A stretch of 22,992 nucleotides of DNA from a virus. The position numbers and the translations under genes were made by a program. This document shows positions 5,979 to 14,327 of this stretch, in pieces (position 1 is the first letter of the stretch; every line of letters begins with the position of its first letter). A model generated the notes under the pieces. That model was not told the DNA's origin, made no database searches, and worked only from the letters and a program-made list of their open reading frames with translations. The DNA lies in IMG/VR virus record IMGVR_UViG_3300017753_000119, positions 1 to 22,992 of that record. One strand, written 5' to 3'.

Positions 5979-8426
5979 ATGGCAAATTGGAAAAAAGTAT
6001 TAGTCTCAGGCTCAGCAATTGAAGTCAGAAACATAACTGCTAGTGGCCTTCCCGAAAGTACTGCAGGCTCAGATAAAATAGTAGTAATTAATACTACAAC
6101 AGGTCATTTATCATTTACATCTTCAGCTGCGGGTGGTGGTAGTGGAGTATTTGTAGACCAAGGGGATTTTGCTAATACCGGGGATGGCAATGAAAAAAGT
6201 ATCTACATAACAGGATCTGTTTTACAATCCTCTCCGGATACAGCCCCTACTGAAATAAGAGGAGCCTCTTCTACAAATACAAATTATGCCCTAATTGTTA
6301 GCCAATCTGCATATTTTAGTAATCATAATGTTGGCCACCCAAATAATTTAGCCTGGCAATCTAATTTAGCAGGATCTATATTTAACAACTATGATGCTAA
6401 TACTGATGTAGCAGAAATTTTAAGGACATTTGCAGGACTTATTAGTTCTTCTAATAGTGATTTAGTTGCTTCTCCTACTGCTTTAGCTACTAAATATACG
6501 GGATATAATAGTGAAGCTGAGTCACTACCTAGTGATAGTAGTACTTTTGATAATGTATTCCTTCCTGTAGGGTTTACTGAAGAAAATGCCGCTTACTTAA
6601 ATTTAAAAGGATTTAATGGGGGTGCGGGTACAAGTATGTTTAGTGAAGTAGCTAGTTCAAATAGACGCACAGAAGTTACAACCGCTAATTATGGGGTTAG
6701 AATAGATTTATTAGGGGGTGGTGTTGCTGATACTGAATTTGATGCTGGATCTAATAGTAATAACTTTACTGTATTTGCTAAAGTAACTCAAAGTTTTAGT
6801 GATACACAAAGTGAAAATGATCCGAGTCCTACTAGTAATACATTTAATACTCAATCTAGATTTGAATTTACATTAACCCCAGGAAACGCTGGTGTAGTAA
6901 TACAGGGAGGACCTAGTAATACTATTGATTTAGAAACAATAGCAACGGGTAACCCAACAGTTATTCCACCCCAGTTTAAAAAAGCTAATGGTGCTAACAT
7001 ACCTTTACAAACATCTTTAAGACATAAAGCTTCTGGTGAAGATTTCACAGATATTTCCTCAAGTGGATACTATAAATACCAAGGTATATTAGCAGGTGTA
7101 GCCACAGGTAGTACCCAAACAGAAGCTGAAGTTATTTTTGGTAGTTTACAAAGCCCTGGATCACAAACTAATGTAAATACATCTATATTCCAGTCCCCAC
7201 TACAAATTAGTGATATAACGGATACTGCTGCTACCTTTGTAACTAAATTTGCTTCTTCAAGTTTTACTTCTAGAAGTTTATCAGGAGCCCCATATTTAAA
7301 TGCAGCTACTTATACAACTGAAGTTACCGCGAGTAATGTATTCAAACCTTTATATAGAGCTAACGCTACTATAGGTAGTGCGGCTGTTAGCAGTACTAGT
7401 TTAACGTTTGCTGGTGATACTACCCAAACCGCTACTATTCAATCTGATGGTGACGTTGGTACTGCTAATACAATTTATAATGGAGAGGCAGTAAGATCAA
7501 TTAATGATAACCCAGGTATAGATGATACAGTTAGATTAGCTGAACAATATACTTTTGGTGCTAGTGATGATAATGAAACTAATATGGGTGAAGGGGCTTT
7601 CCCAGGTAGTCAGGATACTACTTTCACATACACAGCTACTATAAAAGACTTTGCTAATAATGCTGAAACTGATGCTAGTAATATAAATTACCACACAGCA
7701 GGAGCATTTGATCAACCTTTAGCTAGTGGTTCTTTAGCATACTTTATTTCAGATGATGGTGGTGCTGGTGGTGCTACAGCTACTAGCGAAACTTTTAAAG
7801 GTGAAGTTTATAGAAGAACTATTAGTGATTCAACTACTTTAACAACAGCGTTTAATTCCAGTTCAAGATTAACATTAGGAGATGGTGGTGACTTACAAGT
7901 TAAACCTGGTTTCCTCGTTAACCCAGAACATAATGGTACTGATGTAAGTAGTGCAGGTGCCGGTTATTGGTACCCTACAGATAATTTTAACCAGGCCCAT
8001 TACAAGTGGTTCTTAAGAGAAGTTGACACTGGAGCAAGTAGTAATAAAAGTACTCTAACATTAAACTTTGCCCCAGATAGCAGCGGTGATTTTGTTACTT
8101 GGGATACTACTACTAATAACAAAATTTCAATCGGTGTTATTTTCCAAGCACAAAACTCTGATATATTTGATGCTGTTAAAGGTAATGGTACTTATGGAGG
8201 TAGTTTAAATGCACAATCAACTGGAAACAATAACCCCTTCACTGATAACGTAGATGTTATAGGTGATTTTTCATCATTTACAAATTCATCAGGAACATTA
8301 ACTTTAGGATTAAATAACTCTATAGGACAAACTATTAACGCTTCAAACTCTAAAATTTGGGTATTAATTAGATATAAAGGAGCTCCCGCTTCTACATTAA
8401 CAGGATTTACAGTATCCACATCGTAA
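5979..8426 (+). CDS. Tail fibre-like structural protein, NWKK class (815 aa)
   Basis: The N-terminus MANWKKVLVSGSAIEVRNIT is shared with the gene at 10643 (MPNWKKVIVSGS) and is probably an attachment segment. Residues about 14-50 lead into a Gly/Ser linker (AAGGGSG). The rest is a very long region rich in Ser, Thr, Asn, Asp and Gly, with few Cys, Met or Lys and no signal peptide or membrane segment, as expected for an extended beta-structured appendage. Aromatic-rich patches such as GAGYWYPTDNFNQAHYKWFL (about residue 660-680) suggest a globular C-terminal domain, and the protein ends in a strand, IWVLIRYKGAP. I see no S74 or HPT...LEGPEHG domain. The role as a tail fibre or other appendage is inferred from composition, context and the shared N-terminus. 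Confidence 0.8.
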   Translation: MANWKKVLVSGSAIEVRNITASGLPESTAGSDKIVVINTTTGHLSFTSSAAGGGSGVFVDQGDFANTGDGNEKSIYITGSVLQSSPDTAPTEIRGASSTNTNYALIVSQSAYFSNHNVGHPNNLAWQSNLAGSIFNNYDANTDVAEILRTFAGLISSSNSDLVASPTALATKYTGYNSEAESLPSDSSTFDNVFLPVGFTEENAAYLNLKGFNGGAGTSMFSEVASSNRRTEVTTANYGVRIDLLGGGVADTEFDAGSNSNNFTVFAKVTQSFSDTQSENDPSPTSNTFNTQSRFEFTLTPGNAGVVIQGGPSNTIDLETIATGNPTVIPPQFKKANGANIPLQTSLRHKASGEDFTDISSSGYYKYQGILAGVATGSTQTEAEVIFGSLQSPGSQTNVNTSIFQSPLQISDITDTAATFVTKFASSSFTSRSLSGAPYLNAATYTTEVTASNVFKPLYRANATIGSAAVSSTSLTFAGDTTQTATIQSDGDVGTANTIYNGEAVRSINDNPGIDDTVRLAEQYTFGASDDNETNMGEGAFPGSQDTTFTYTATIKDFANNAETDASNINYHTAGAFDQPLASGSLAYFISDDGGAGGATATSETFKGEVYRRTISDSTTLTTAFNSSSRLTLGDGGDLQVKPGFLVNPEHNGTDVSSAGAGYWYPTDNFNQAHYKWFLREVDTGASSNKSTLTLNFAPDSSGDFVTWDTTTNNKISIGVIFQAQNSDIFDAVKGNGTYGGSLNAQSTGNNNPFTDNVDVIGDFSSFTNSSGTLTLGLNNSIGQTINASNSKIWVLIRYKGAPASTLTGFTVSTS

Positions 8427-8443
8427 TACAGAAACTATAAAAC

Positions 8444-10315
8444 ATGGCATATAACTCACCCAATAGATCAGAAAGATTATTACAAGGTAGAAGATTTACT
8501 ACTGATGGTCTTACGTTAACTCAAGAAGCATTTACGGATGTATTTGATTTAGGGGCTAATGAAATATTTACAGATGATGGGTTAATCCCTACGGGGAGTA
8601 GCCAACTACCATATAGTGGTTCTAGTCAAGATGGATTAATAATTTCAGCCAGTTTAGTAAATCCTTCCACATATACAGAGGGAAGTGAAGATGATCTGCA
8701 AATTGTAAAATATCACTATAGAAAAAAATTAAAGGGTGCCGCAGATGCTACAAGAGAAATTTATTATTTTACTACTGATGATCCTGATACCCATGATGAT
8801 TATGTAACTTCTGACCAAATTATAGAAGCGGACCAACAAACTAATTTTGTATCTCCTAAATATATAATACCTGGACACTCTTCTAGAAATGCTGAATCTA
8901 TAACCCCTGGTTATAAGATAGCAATTTCTTATGGTAATGATGAAAACAACGTTACTGCAGCTACAGATGACCAATTTGTATTTGATTATAAAACAGGTGT
9001 TCTTACTTGGGTAGGTACTCCTCCTCATGATACAAATGACTTTGTATTTGCTACTACTTACCAATATGTTGGTAGAACATTAAGAAGCCAAATAGATGAT
9101 GGATCTATTGGGGGTAGTAATTTTACAGCAGCGGGAATATCGGGATCATTAGGTAATAATGCTACTTTAATTCGTAGCCTAACAGCAGCGGGAATATCAG
9201 GTTCATTTACTGCAACTAGTGCTTCTATAGCATCAGATATAGCAGCAAATTTAGCTTCCCAACTTACTATTGCTGGTCAAGACGATTCATTCACAGTAGG
9301 ACAAGGGGGTACTATTAATTTTGTTTCTGGATCCGCAGGGATAACTGTTTTAAGTGATAGTACTGATACAATTACAATTGGTGCTAGCACTGATAATGTA
9401 ACACTCAATCAAATTACTTCATCTATTGTAAGTGCAAGTGGTGGAATTACAGGTGATGTAACAGGTGATTTAACAGGTACTGCTACTGAAATAAATTTAA
9501 GTGCAGTAGCTGGTTCATCTACCGAATTACCTATTATATTATCAAAAGCAGAAACTCCTAATAATACTGTAGGATTTACTCAAACAGGTACCGGTATTAA
9601 ATTTACTTATAATCCTGGTGCAGGAGAAATTAAAATAGGTTCTTCTAACCTAGAAACCACTTATGGTTTTGCTGAAATCCAAGGTGGTAGTAATCTTCCT
9701 CTTGACAGATTTAAAATTAATACGGACGGATCGGCTATTACAAAAACTGAAATAGGTGCTTCTACTAGTGATGTTGTTTTTGGAGATGATGTGTATATTA
9801 GTGGTTCATTAAATGCAAGCACTGATTTAAGTACATTCGCTTTATTTAATACTAATACTACAACAATTAATTTTGGTGGTGCTGCTACAACTCTTAATAT
9901 AGGAAACGCTGCTGGTACAGTTAATATTGCAGGTTCAGCAAGTATTGCGGGTGATTTAACTGTACAAGGTACTGTTACTTCAATAGAAACTGAAAATCTA
10001 AATGTATCTGACCAATTTATCTTATTAGCTAGTGGGTCTACAGGTACTATAGATGGTGGTATTATTGTTCAATCAGGTAGTAATGGTGTAGGAACAGCAT
10101 TATATTTTGATGCAAATGCTAATAGATGGGCAGTTAATCCGGCAAATACAGTTAATTGGAATGATACCTCATTAACACCTAAACAATATGTTGTTTCAGT
10201 ATCTGCCTCTGCAGCAGCACCTCCATCAACACCTTTAGATTTTGGTGATAGTAGTGAATATTATGGTATGATGCACGTTAATACTGATAATGGAGAAATT
10301 TATATATATTCTTAA
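8444..10315 (+). CDS. Fibre-like structural protein, MAYN class (623 aa)
   Basis: Residues 1-215 form a distinct, more globular domain: it opens MAYNSPNRSERLLQGRRFTT, contains a mixed segment KYHYRKKLKGAADATREIYY (about 89-108), and ends near TYQYVGRTLRSQI. A 19-residue tandem repeat with TAAGISGS follows. Then comes a fibre region with the module GDLTVQGTVTSIETENLNVS at about 502-521. The same module (GDLTVSGTTTFIDTENLNVS) is in the gene at 14328 and in many cyanophage-type fibres. The C-terminal end YYGMMHVNTDNGEIYIYS is a common appendage ending. The N-terminal domain probably anchors to the tail or baseplate. Spacing to the previous gene is 17 bases, and a terminator follows. Confidence 0.8.
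   Translation: MAYNSPNRSERLLQGRRFTTDGLTLTQEAFTDVFDLGANEIFTDDGLIPTGSSQLPYSGSSQDGLIISASLVNPSTYTEGSEDDLQIVKYHYRKKLKGAADATREIYYFTTDDPDTHDDYVTSDQIIEADQQTNFVSPKYIIPGHSSRNAESITPGYKIAISYGNDENNVTAATDDQFVFDYKTGVLTWVGTPPHDTNDFVFATTYQYVGRTLRSQIDDGSIGGSNFTAAGISGSLGNNATLIRSLTAAGISGSFTATSASIASDIAANLASQLTIAGQDDSFTVGQGGTINFVSGSAGITVLSDSTDTITIGASTDNVTLNQITSSIVSASGGITGDVTGDLTGTATEINLSAVAGSSTELPIILSKAETPNNTVGFTQTGTGIKFTYNPGAGEIKIGSSNLETTYGFAEIQGGSNLPLDRFKINTDGSAITKTEIGASTSDVVFGDDVYISGSLNASTDLSTFALFNTNTTTINFGGAATTLNIGNAAGTVNIAGSASIAGDLTVQGTVTSIETENLNVSDQFILLASGSTGTIDGGIIVQSGSNGVGTALYFDANANRWAVNPANTVNWNDTSLTPKQYVVSVSASAAAPPSTPLDFGDSSEYYGMMHVNTDNGEIYIYS
9125..9207 (+). repeat. 57-base tandem repeat inside the fibre gene
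   Basis: Bases 9125-9150 and 9182-9207 match at 24 of 26 positions (ACAGCAGCGGGAATATC...). The 57-base offset encodes two 19-residue units, each holding TAAGISGS. It marks the start of the fibrous part of the protein. Confidence 0.75.
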
Positions 10316-10337
10316 GAACCATTTTAATATAAAAATT

Positions 10338-10364
10338 AAGCACTCCTATGGGGTGCTTTTTTTT
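10338..10364 (+). terminator. Rho-independent terminator after fibre gene 8444
   Basis: A 9-bp stem (AAGCACTCC with GGGGTGCTT, one G-T pair) closes a TAT loop and ends in eight T. It ends the transcription unit that started at the motif at 5708. Confidence 0.9.
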
Positions 10365-10366
10365 AT

Positions 10367-10385
10367 TATATGTATATATAACAAT
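10367..10385 (+). promoter_or_regulatory. Putative phage promoter, ATATGTAT motif, copy 4
   Basis: ATATGTAT at 10368-10375 follows the terminator T tract by three bases and lies 23 bases before the ATG at 10399. It is the third case of a terminator followed at once by this octamer. Confidence 0.5.
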
Positions 10386-10398
10386 TAAAATAATAGTT

Positions 10399-10554
10399 AT
10401 GGTACAAGTTAGATTAGAACCACAAGAATTACAATTTGCAATTGCCGCAATAAACCAAACCTCAATTATGGGAAAAGATGCCCACGTAGTCTCTTCATTA
10501 TTAAAAAAATTTGAAGATAAGTTAGAGTCTATTCAAGAAGTTAAAAAACCTTAA
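10399..10554 (+). CDS. Small helical protein, paralogue of the product at 5737 (51 aa)
   Basis: The start is set at 10399 (MVQVRLEPQELQF). The frame is open further upstream to an ATG at 10348, but those codons lie in the terminator hairpin and promoter-like motif. Residues 6-45 are predicted helical and align with residues 38-77 of the product at 5737, sharing the pattern E....I......GKD..VV....K...L. The longer paralogue has an extra basic N-terminal arm that is missing here. No known function. It again precedes an NWKK-type fibre gene, this time with an 88-base gap. Confidence 0.72.
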   Translation: MVQVRLEPQELQFAIAAINQTSIMGKDAHVVSSLLKKFEDKLESIQEVKKP

Positions 10555-10664
10555 TAGGTATCATAGAACACTATTGTTGGCTCTTAAATGTAGGGGAAGT
10601 AGGCGAATTGTTCGTATCTAACCGCGATAGAATTAGTATTGAATGCCAAATTGGAAAAAAGTAA
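10545..10664 (+). other. Open frame without start codon in the gap before the 10643 fibre gene; possible gene remnant
   Basis: The 88-base gap at 10555-10642 has more G and C than the other gaps. Frame 10545-10664 is open for 39 codons and reads protein-like: EHYCWLLNVGEVGELFVSNR, then DRISIECQIGKK and a stop within the next gene. It has no ATG, GTG or TTG in a sensible place. It could be a decayed gene fragment, part of an untranslated leader, or chance. I cannot identify it. Confidence 0.25.
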
Positions 10665-12685
10665 TCGTATCAGGGTCTGATGCGATTTTAAGCAGTATTA
10701 CGTCAAGTGCTGGGATATCATCCAGTGGGGATATTTATGCTCCCAATTTTATAGGTACTGCTTCAATAGCATCTGCAGTTACAGTTACCCCTCTAGGTTC
10801 TCCAGGATTTTTTGATGTATTATTTACTAATGGTAGTAATCTTTTCCTTACAGATGATAATGCTAATGATTTTGCTTATAATCCTTCTACTAATACCTTA
10901 TTAGTAGATAATCTTGTAGGTACTGCTTCATTAGCCACTACATCATCGTATGTAATATCTTCTAATGTATATGGCCCCCATGGATTTAATAGTATTTTAT
11001 CTTCATCACATGCTATAAATGCATCACATTCTATTAGCGCATCTTATGCTGAAAACGGCATAGATATATTAGGTAATGTTAATAATAGAGTATTCACAGC
11101 AACGGGTAATAATACCCTCCAAGGTGAAAGCAGTTTAACATTTGATGGTAGTACATTAAGTACAGCTAAACTTACCTTAAATGCTAATAATCCCTTAATA
11201 GTCTCATCACAAGCTGGCCAAGCACTTACAGTAAATGATGATGATCTTAATTTAATTAAAATAGGAGATATTGGTGGTGGTCAAAATGAAACTCTTTTTA
11301 CTGTAAATGATAGTGCAACAAAAATTACTTTCTATACAAATGGTATAAATAGTGAATTTAATCCTACAGGACTTAAAACTACAGGAAATATTACCTCTTC
11401 AGGTAATATAAGTGCAAGTGGAGACCTTTATGGACGTGATTTAGATGTTAGTCGCGATGTAAAACTAGGAAGAAATATTGTTGTTCCTATTAACGGTAAA
11501 ATTGGTATTCCTAGTGGTATAGACAGTAATGATGATTATATATTATTTGGTAATGATTCTGCCCGAAATATAAGCCTTAAATTCGATAATGGTGATTTAT
11601 TTAAAGTTGACTTTACTGAGGAATTAATATCACTTTTATCGCCAACTAAACATGGTACAATTTCATCCGATACCCACCAATTTACGGGTAGTGTTGATAT
11701 AAAAGGTAACACTAATATTGATGGTAATTTAATAATTGATGGCGACATAACCGCCCAACAATATATTATTAATTCCACAGTTACTAACGTAACAATGTCA
11801 TTTAGTAGTGGTTCCACCATATTCGGTGACTCAACAGATGACACGCATTTATTTACAGGTAGTCTAGATATAACAGGTAGTACTAATATAATTGGTCCAT
11901 TATCTCTTCCTGGATTTAATGATGTATCTGCCTCTTTAGCAAATTTAACTGCAGGGGGAGGTGCTGATAATTTAGGTGACCACACAGCTACTCAAGATTT
12001 AGACATGGCAGGATTTAATATTTCTGCTGGTTTAAATATAACAGCTTCAGGTAATATAAGTGCAAGTGGAAACCTTAATGCTGACCATTTAATTTTAAAC
12101 CCTAATACTACAACTACAGGTTCTAGTGATACTGATGCCGCAATTGATATTTCATTAGGTGAAGAAAGTTATAAAAGTGGTGTAATTAAAAGAGTATTTG
12201 ATTTTAGAGAAAACATTCCTTCAGCAGATACAATCAATATTAATGAACAAGTTATTGCAGATATAGGGGAATTTACAAAAGGAACATTTGAATTTTCTTT
12301 AGAATTAAAAGGAGTACGACACCCAGACTCAACATCAATTGTAGTAGAAGGCACTGGTAGTATACACCAATCTATTAATTTAAGTGGTCAGACAACTAAT
12401 ATATATGCTATTGGCAGCGCTATAGATGTAGTATATAGTGAAAGTGGTTTTATTGGAGACAGTGGCGTCGACGTATTAGCTGAAGCTATGTTAGATATAG
12501 GGACTAGTTTTGCCCCTAATCCCATAGGGAGTGGTCTTTCTGGGGCCGTTAATGCAACTCAACCACCCTTTTTAAAAGTAGATTCTAGTAAATTAAAATT
12601 TAATTTTGGTCAACCAGATAATGTAAATGTTCTTATTAGTGGATCTTTAGCGACTGTTTATTTAAATTATCAACTTTATAAATAA
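10643..12685 (+). CDS. Tail fibre-like structural protein, NWKK class (680 aa)
   Basis: The N-terminus MPNWKKVIVSGSDAILSSIT matches the gene at 5979. An extended region rich in Ser, Thr, Asn and Gly follows, with two copies of the ITASGNISASG-type module (encoded at 11390 and 12038), repeated FTGS-DI-G strands at about 350-420, and SLPGFNDVSASLA then GGGADNLGDHTA near 425-447. Residues about 505-680 form a different, probably globular end domain with VIKRVFDFRENIPSADTINI and FEFSLELKGVRHPD, ending YLNYQLYK. That domain is a candidate receptor-binding tip, but I do not recognise its family. The start codon directly follows an in-frame TGA, so no longer form is possible. Confidence 0.8.
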   Translation: MPNWKKVIVSGSDAILSSITSSAGISSSGDIYAPNFIGTASIASAVTVTPLGSPGFFDVLFTNGSNLFLTDDNANDFAYNPSTNTLLVDNLVGTASLATTSSYVISSNVYGPHGFNSILSSSHAINASHSISASYAENGIDILGNVNNRVFTATGNNTLQGESSLTFDGSTLSTAKLTLNANNPLIVSSQAGQALTVNDDDLNLIKIGDIGGGQNETLFTVNDSATKITFYTNGINSEFNPTGLKTTGNITSSGNISASGDLYGRDLDVSRDVKLGRNIVVPINGKIGIPSGIDSNDDYILFGNDSARNISLKFDNGDLFKVDFTEELISLLSPTKHGTISSDTHQFTGSVDIKGNTNIDGNLIIDGDITAQQYIINSTVTNVTMSFSSGSTIFGDSTDDTHLFTGSLDITGSTNIIGPLSLPGFNDVSASLANLTAGGGADNLGDHTATQDLDMAGFNISAGLNITASGNISASGNLNADHLILNPNTTTTGSSDTDAAIDISLGEESYKSGVIKRVFDFRENIPSADTININEQVIADIGEFTKGTFEFSLELKGVRHPDSTSIVVEGTGSIHQSINLSGQTTNIYAIGSAIDVVYSESGFIGDSGVDVLAEAMLDIGTSFAPNPIGSGLSGAVNATQPPFLKVDSSKLKFNFGQPDNVNVLISGSLATVYLNYQLYK

Positions 12686-12690
12686 TAATA

Positions 12691-14013
12691 ATGCCTAGTA
12701 TAAGAATACAACCCAATATTAGCTTTTATAGTTCAAGCGGATTAACTTTTAATCCTAATATTGATTCTATAATTAGCGGATCCGGGTATAGACTTGAGGC
12801 ATTTGATACGGGTAGTAATTCACCCCTCATTATATATAAGAAAAACTCGGGATCAATTAATCCTGAATATTTACTTAACATAAGTGGGTCTTCTCTTGAA
12901 CCTAGAATTGGATTTGGTTTCGGACCTACCGAAAAGTTTAATAATTCTTTTGAAATTAAATCCTCAAAAAACAGTGCTGCAGGTACTGAATTATCTCTTA
13001 AAAGTAGTCGCCTTACTTCAGGTGGAGATGTAGGGGATACAGCAGGTAAACTTAATTTTGTAATAGCTAGTGGTAGCTTTATTAAAGGAGATATTTCAGG
13101 ATCTATAGCAGATATAAAAAGTGTCGTAACAAGTATAGATAATGAAGGTGCTACCGGCGATTTAGTTTTTAGCACTGCTCAATCCACTAAAACTGCCCCT
13201 GTTGAAACTTTTAGAATCAGTAGAAATGGTAGTACAATTCAATCTTCATTACAAGTAGAAGGTTCTAATTTAACAGTTGATAATAACTTAATTAGTAACG
13301 GAAATAACCAGATGGGGTTAATAACCGCTAGTGGTGATATAAGCTCAAGTGGTAATATTTATGGTGCTAATTTAATAGGTAATAATTTAGGAACAACATT
13401 TTTTCCTAGTTCTGAAGGAAATGTTAGTAATGAAATTAGTTTTTTCAATAATAGTATAGATGATGATTTACTTAGCGCTATAGGTTTAGAATATTATGAA
13501 GAAACCTCATCCGCAGATTTTAAATTCTTTAGACAAGGAGAAGGAGGTTACACTGATAACTCAGCTTTAGAATTAACAGGCTCATTATTAGTTAAAGGAA
13601 ATACAACATTAAATGGTTCTTTAACGATTACAGGTTCTCAACTAATAACCGACGACATTACTTCAGACGGCACAATCCGTGCAAGGGTAAAGTCATTCGA
13701 TATACCGCACCCTACTCGCAAGAATAAGCGCCTAGTTTATGGTGCACTCGAGGGACCTGAACACGGTATTTATTGCCGAGGCGAATCTAAAGAATTAAAA
13801 GTTCTTCTTCCCCCAGAGTGGAGAGCAATGGTAGATAAAAAAGGAATTACTGTTCAAATTACCCCTATAGGTAATTGGCAACCCTTATATTTTGAAAAAT
13901 TACACAGTAACTGGTTATATTTTGGGTGTGGAGATAATAGAGAAAATGTTCATTTCTACTGGGAAATAAAAGGTGAACGAACAGATGTTCCTTCACTAGA
14001 AACGGTCCAATAA
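12691..14013 (+). CDS. Fibre-like protein with HPT...LEGPEHG C-terminal domain (440 aa)
   Basis: Residues 70-177 are an N-terminal module shared with the products at 17498 and 19795: PRIGFGFGP, GKLNFVIASGSF, ISGSIADI and a GATGDLVFSTAQSTKT stretch. A fibre part follows with one ITASGDISSSG copy (211-221). Residues 333-440 are a conserved C-terminal domain: VKSFDIPHPTRKNKRLVYGA, LEGPEHGIYCRG (353-364), LPPEWRAMVDKKGITVQITP (373-392), and YWEIKGERTDVP (423-434). This domain is common at the ends of tail fibres and other phage structural proteins of marine T4-like phages; its exact activity is unclear to me. It has invariant-looking His, Glu and Arg residues, so a processing or chaperone function comparable to S74 is conceivable but unproven. 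The start lies five bases after the previous stop. Confidence 0.85.
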   Translation: MPSIRIQPNISFYSSSGLTFNPNIDSIISGSGYRLEAFDTGSNSPLIIYKKNSGSINPEYLLNISGSSLEPRIGFGFGPTEKFNNSFEIKSSKNSAAGTELSLKSSRLTSGGDVGDTAGKLNFVIASGSFIKGDISGSIADIKSVVTSIDNEGATGDLVFSTAQSTKTAPVETFRISRNGSTIQSSLQVEGSNLTVDNNLISNGNNQMGLITASGDISSSGNIYGANLIGNNLGTTFFPSSEGNVSNEISFFNNSIDDDLLSAIGLEYYEETSSADFKFFRQGEGGYTDNSALELTGSLLVKGNTTLNGSLTITGSQLITDDITSDGTIRARVKSFDIPHPTRKNKRLVYGALEGPEHGIYCRGESKELKVLLPPEWRAMVDKKGITVQITPIGNWQPLYFEKLHSNWLYFGCGDNRENVHFYWEIKGERTDVPSLETVQ

Positions 14014-14014
14014 A

Positions 14015-14032
14015 TATTTATAACTAGTGGCA
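14015..14032 (+). promoter_or_regulatory. Possible variant motif TATTTATAA (weak)
   Basis: TATTTATAA at 14015-14023 lies in the 13-base gap before the GTG start at 14027. That is too close to drive this gene with a normal leader, so it may serve the 14328 gene or be chance. Confidence 0.15.
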
Positions 14033-14284
14033 TATAATAGAGATATAATAATAGAACCCCTAAGCGGATCCATAATATTCAGTGGATCTGCGGGGGCAAC
14101 CTTTTCTGAAATCGTTGTAGACGATAATGCTAATATTGATTTACAATTAAAAGATGGCAGCACGTTTACAGTTACTGGTTCAGTAAATATCTCAGGCTCA
14201 TCAGACATTTCTTTAAATGTTTCTGGTACTTTATCTACAGATGATATAATTTTAAGGGGGACACTTGATTTAGGAACTTTTTAA
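14027..14284 (+). CDS. Short fibre-like protein, MAYN class, GTG start (85 aa)
   Basis: The frame starts with GTG (GTGGCATATAAT), giving MAYNRDIIIEPL. This resembles the opening of the product at 8444 (MAYNSPN), and there is no later start that would keep the fibre-like pattern. Residues 14-82 are short beta-strand repeats rich in Gly and Ser (SGSIIFSGSAGATF, FTVTGSVNISGSSDI, LSTDDIILRGTLDLGTF). The end LDLGTF resembles the end VIDGGTF of the next gene. It may be a short fibre, a connector, or a remnant of a longer fibre gene. Confidence 0.65.
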   Translation: MAYNRDIIIEPLSGSIIFSGSAGATFSEIVVDDNANIDLQLKDGSTFTVTGSVNISGSSDISLNVSGTLSTDDIILRGTLDLGTF

Positions 14285-14301
14285 TATGTATATTTGATTA
14301 A
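14284..14301 (+). promoter_or_regulatory. Putative phage promoter, ATATGTAT motif, copy 5; overlaps a Bacteroidota-type -7 element
   Basis: ATATGTAT at 14284-14291 begins at the stop codon of the 85-aa gene and lies 36 bases before the ATG at 14328. It overlaps TATATTTG (14289-14296), a full match to the Bacteroidota -7 consensus TAnnTTTG, with a TTG at 14265-14267, 21 bases upstream. The following leader is CA-rich (AACAACAACAACACAC) and probably unstructured. Confidence 0.45.
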
Positions 14302-14327
14302 TCGAACAACAACAACACACATAAAAT

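Noticed and set aside
10348-10398. In-frame ATG at 10348 as the start of the second small helical gene.
   Set aside because: It falls in the loop of the terminator hairpin; the added residues translate terminator and promoter sequence.
10555-10642. Possible tRNA: the gap contains GTTCGTATC, similar to a T-loop.
   Set aside because: The bases on either side do not form the five-pair T stem, and no matching acceptor or anticodon stem is present.
7071-12684. Classical T4 late promoter element TATAAATA at 7071, 11344 and 12677.
   Set aside because: The first two lie deep in coding sequence. The third ends seven bases before a start codon and covers the last codons of the previous gene, so it is probably chance in AT-rich DNA.
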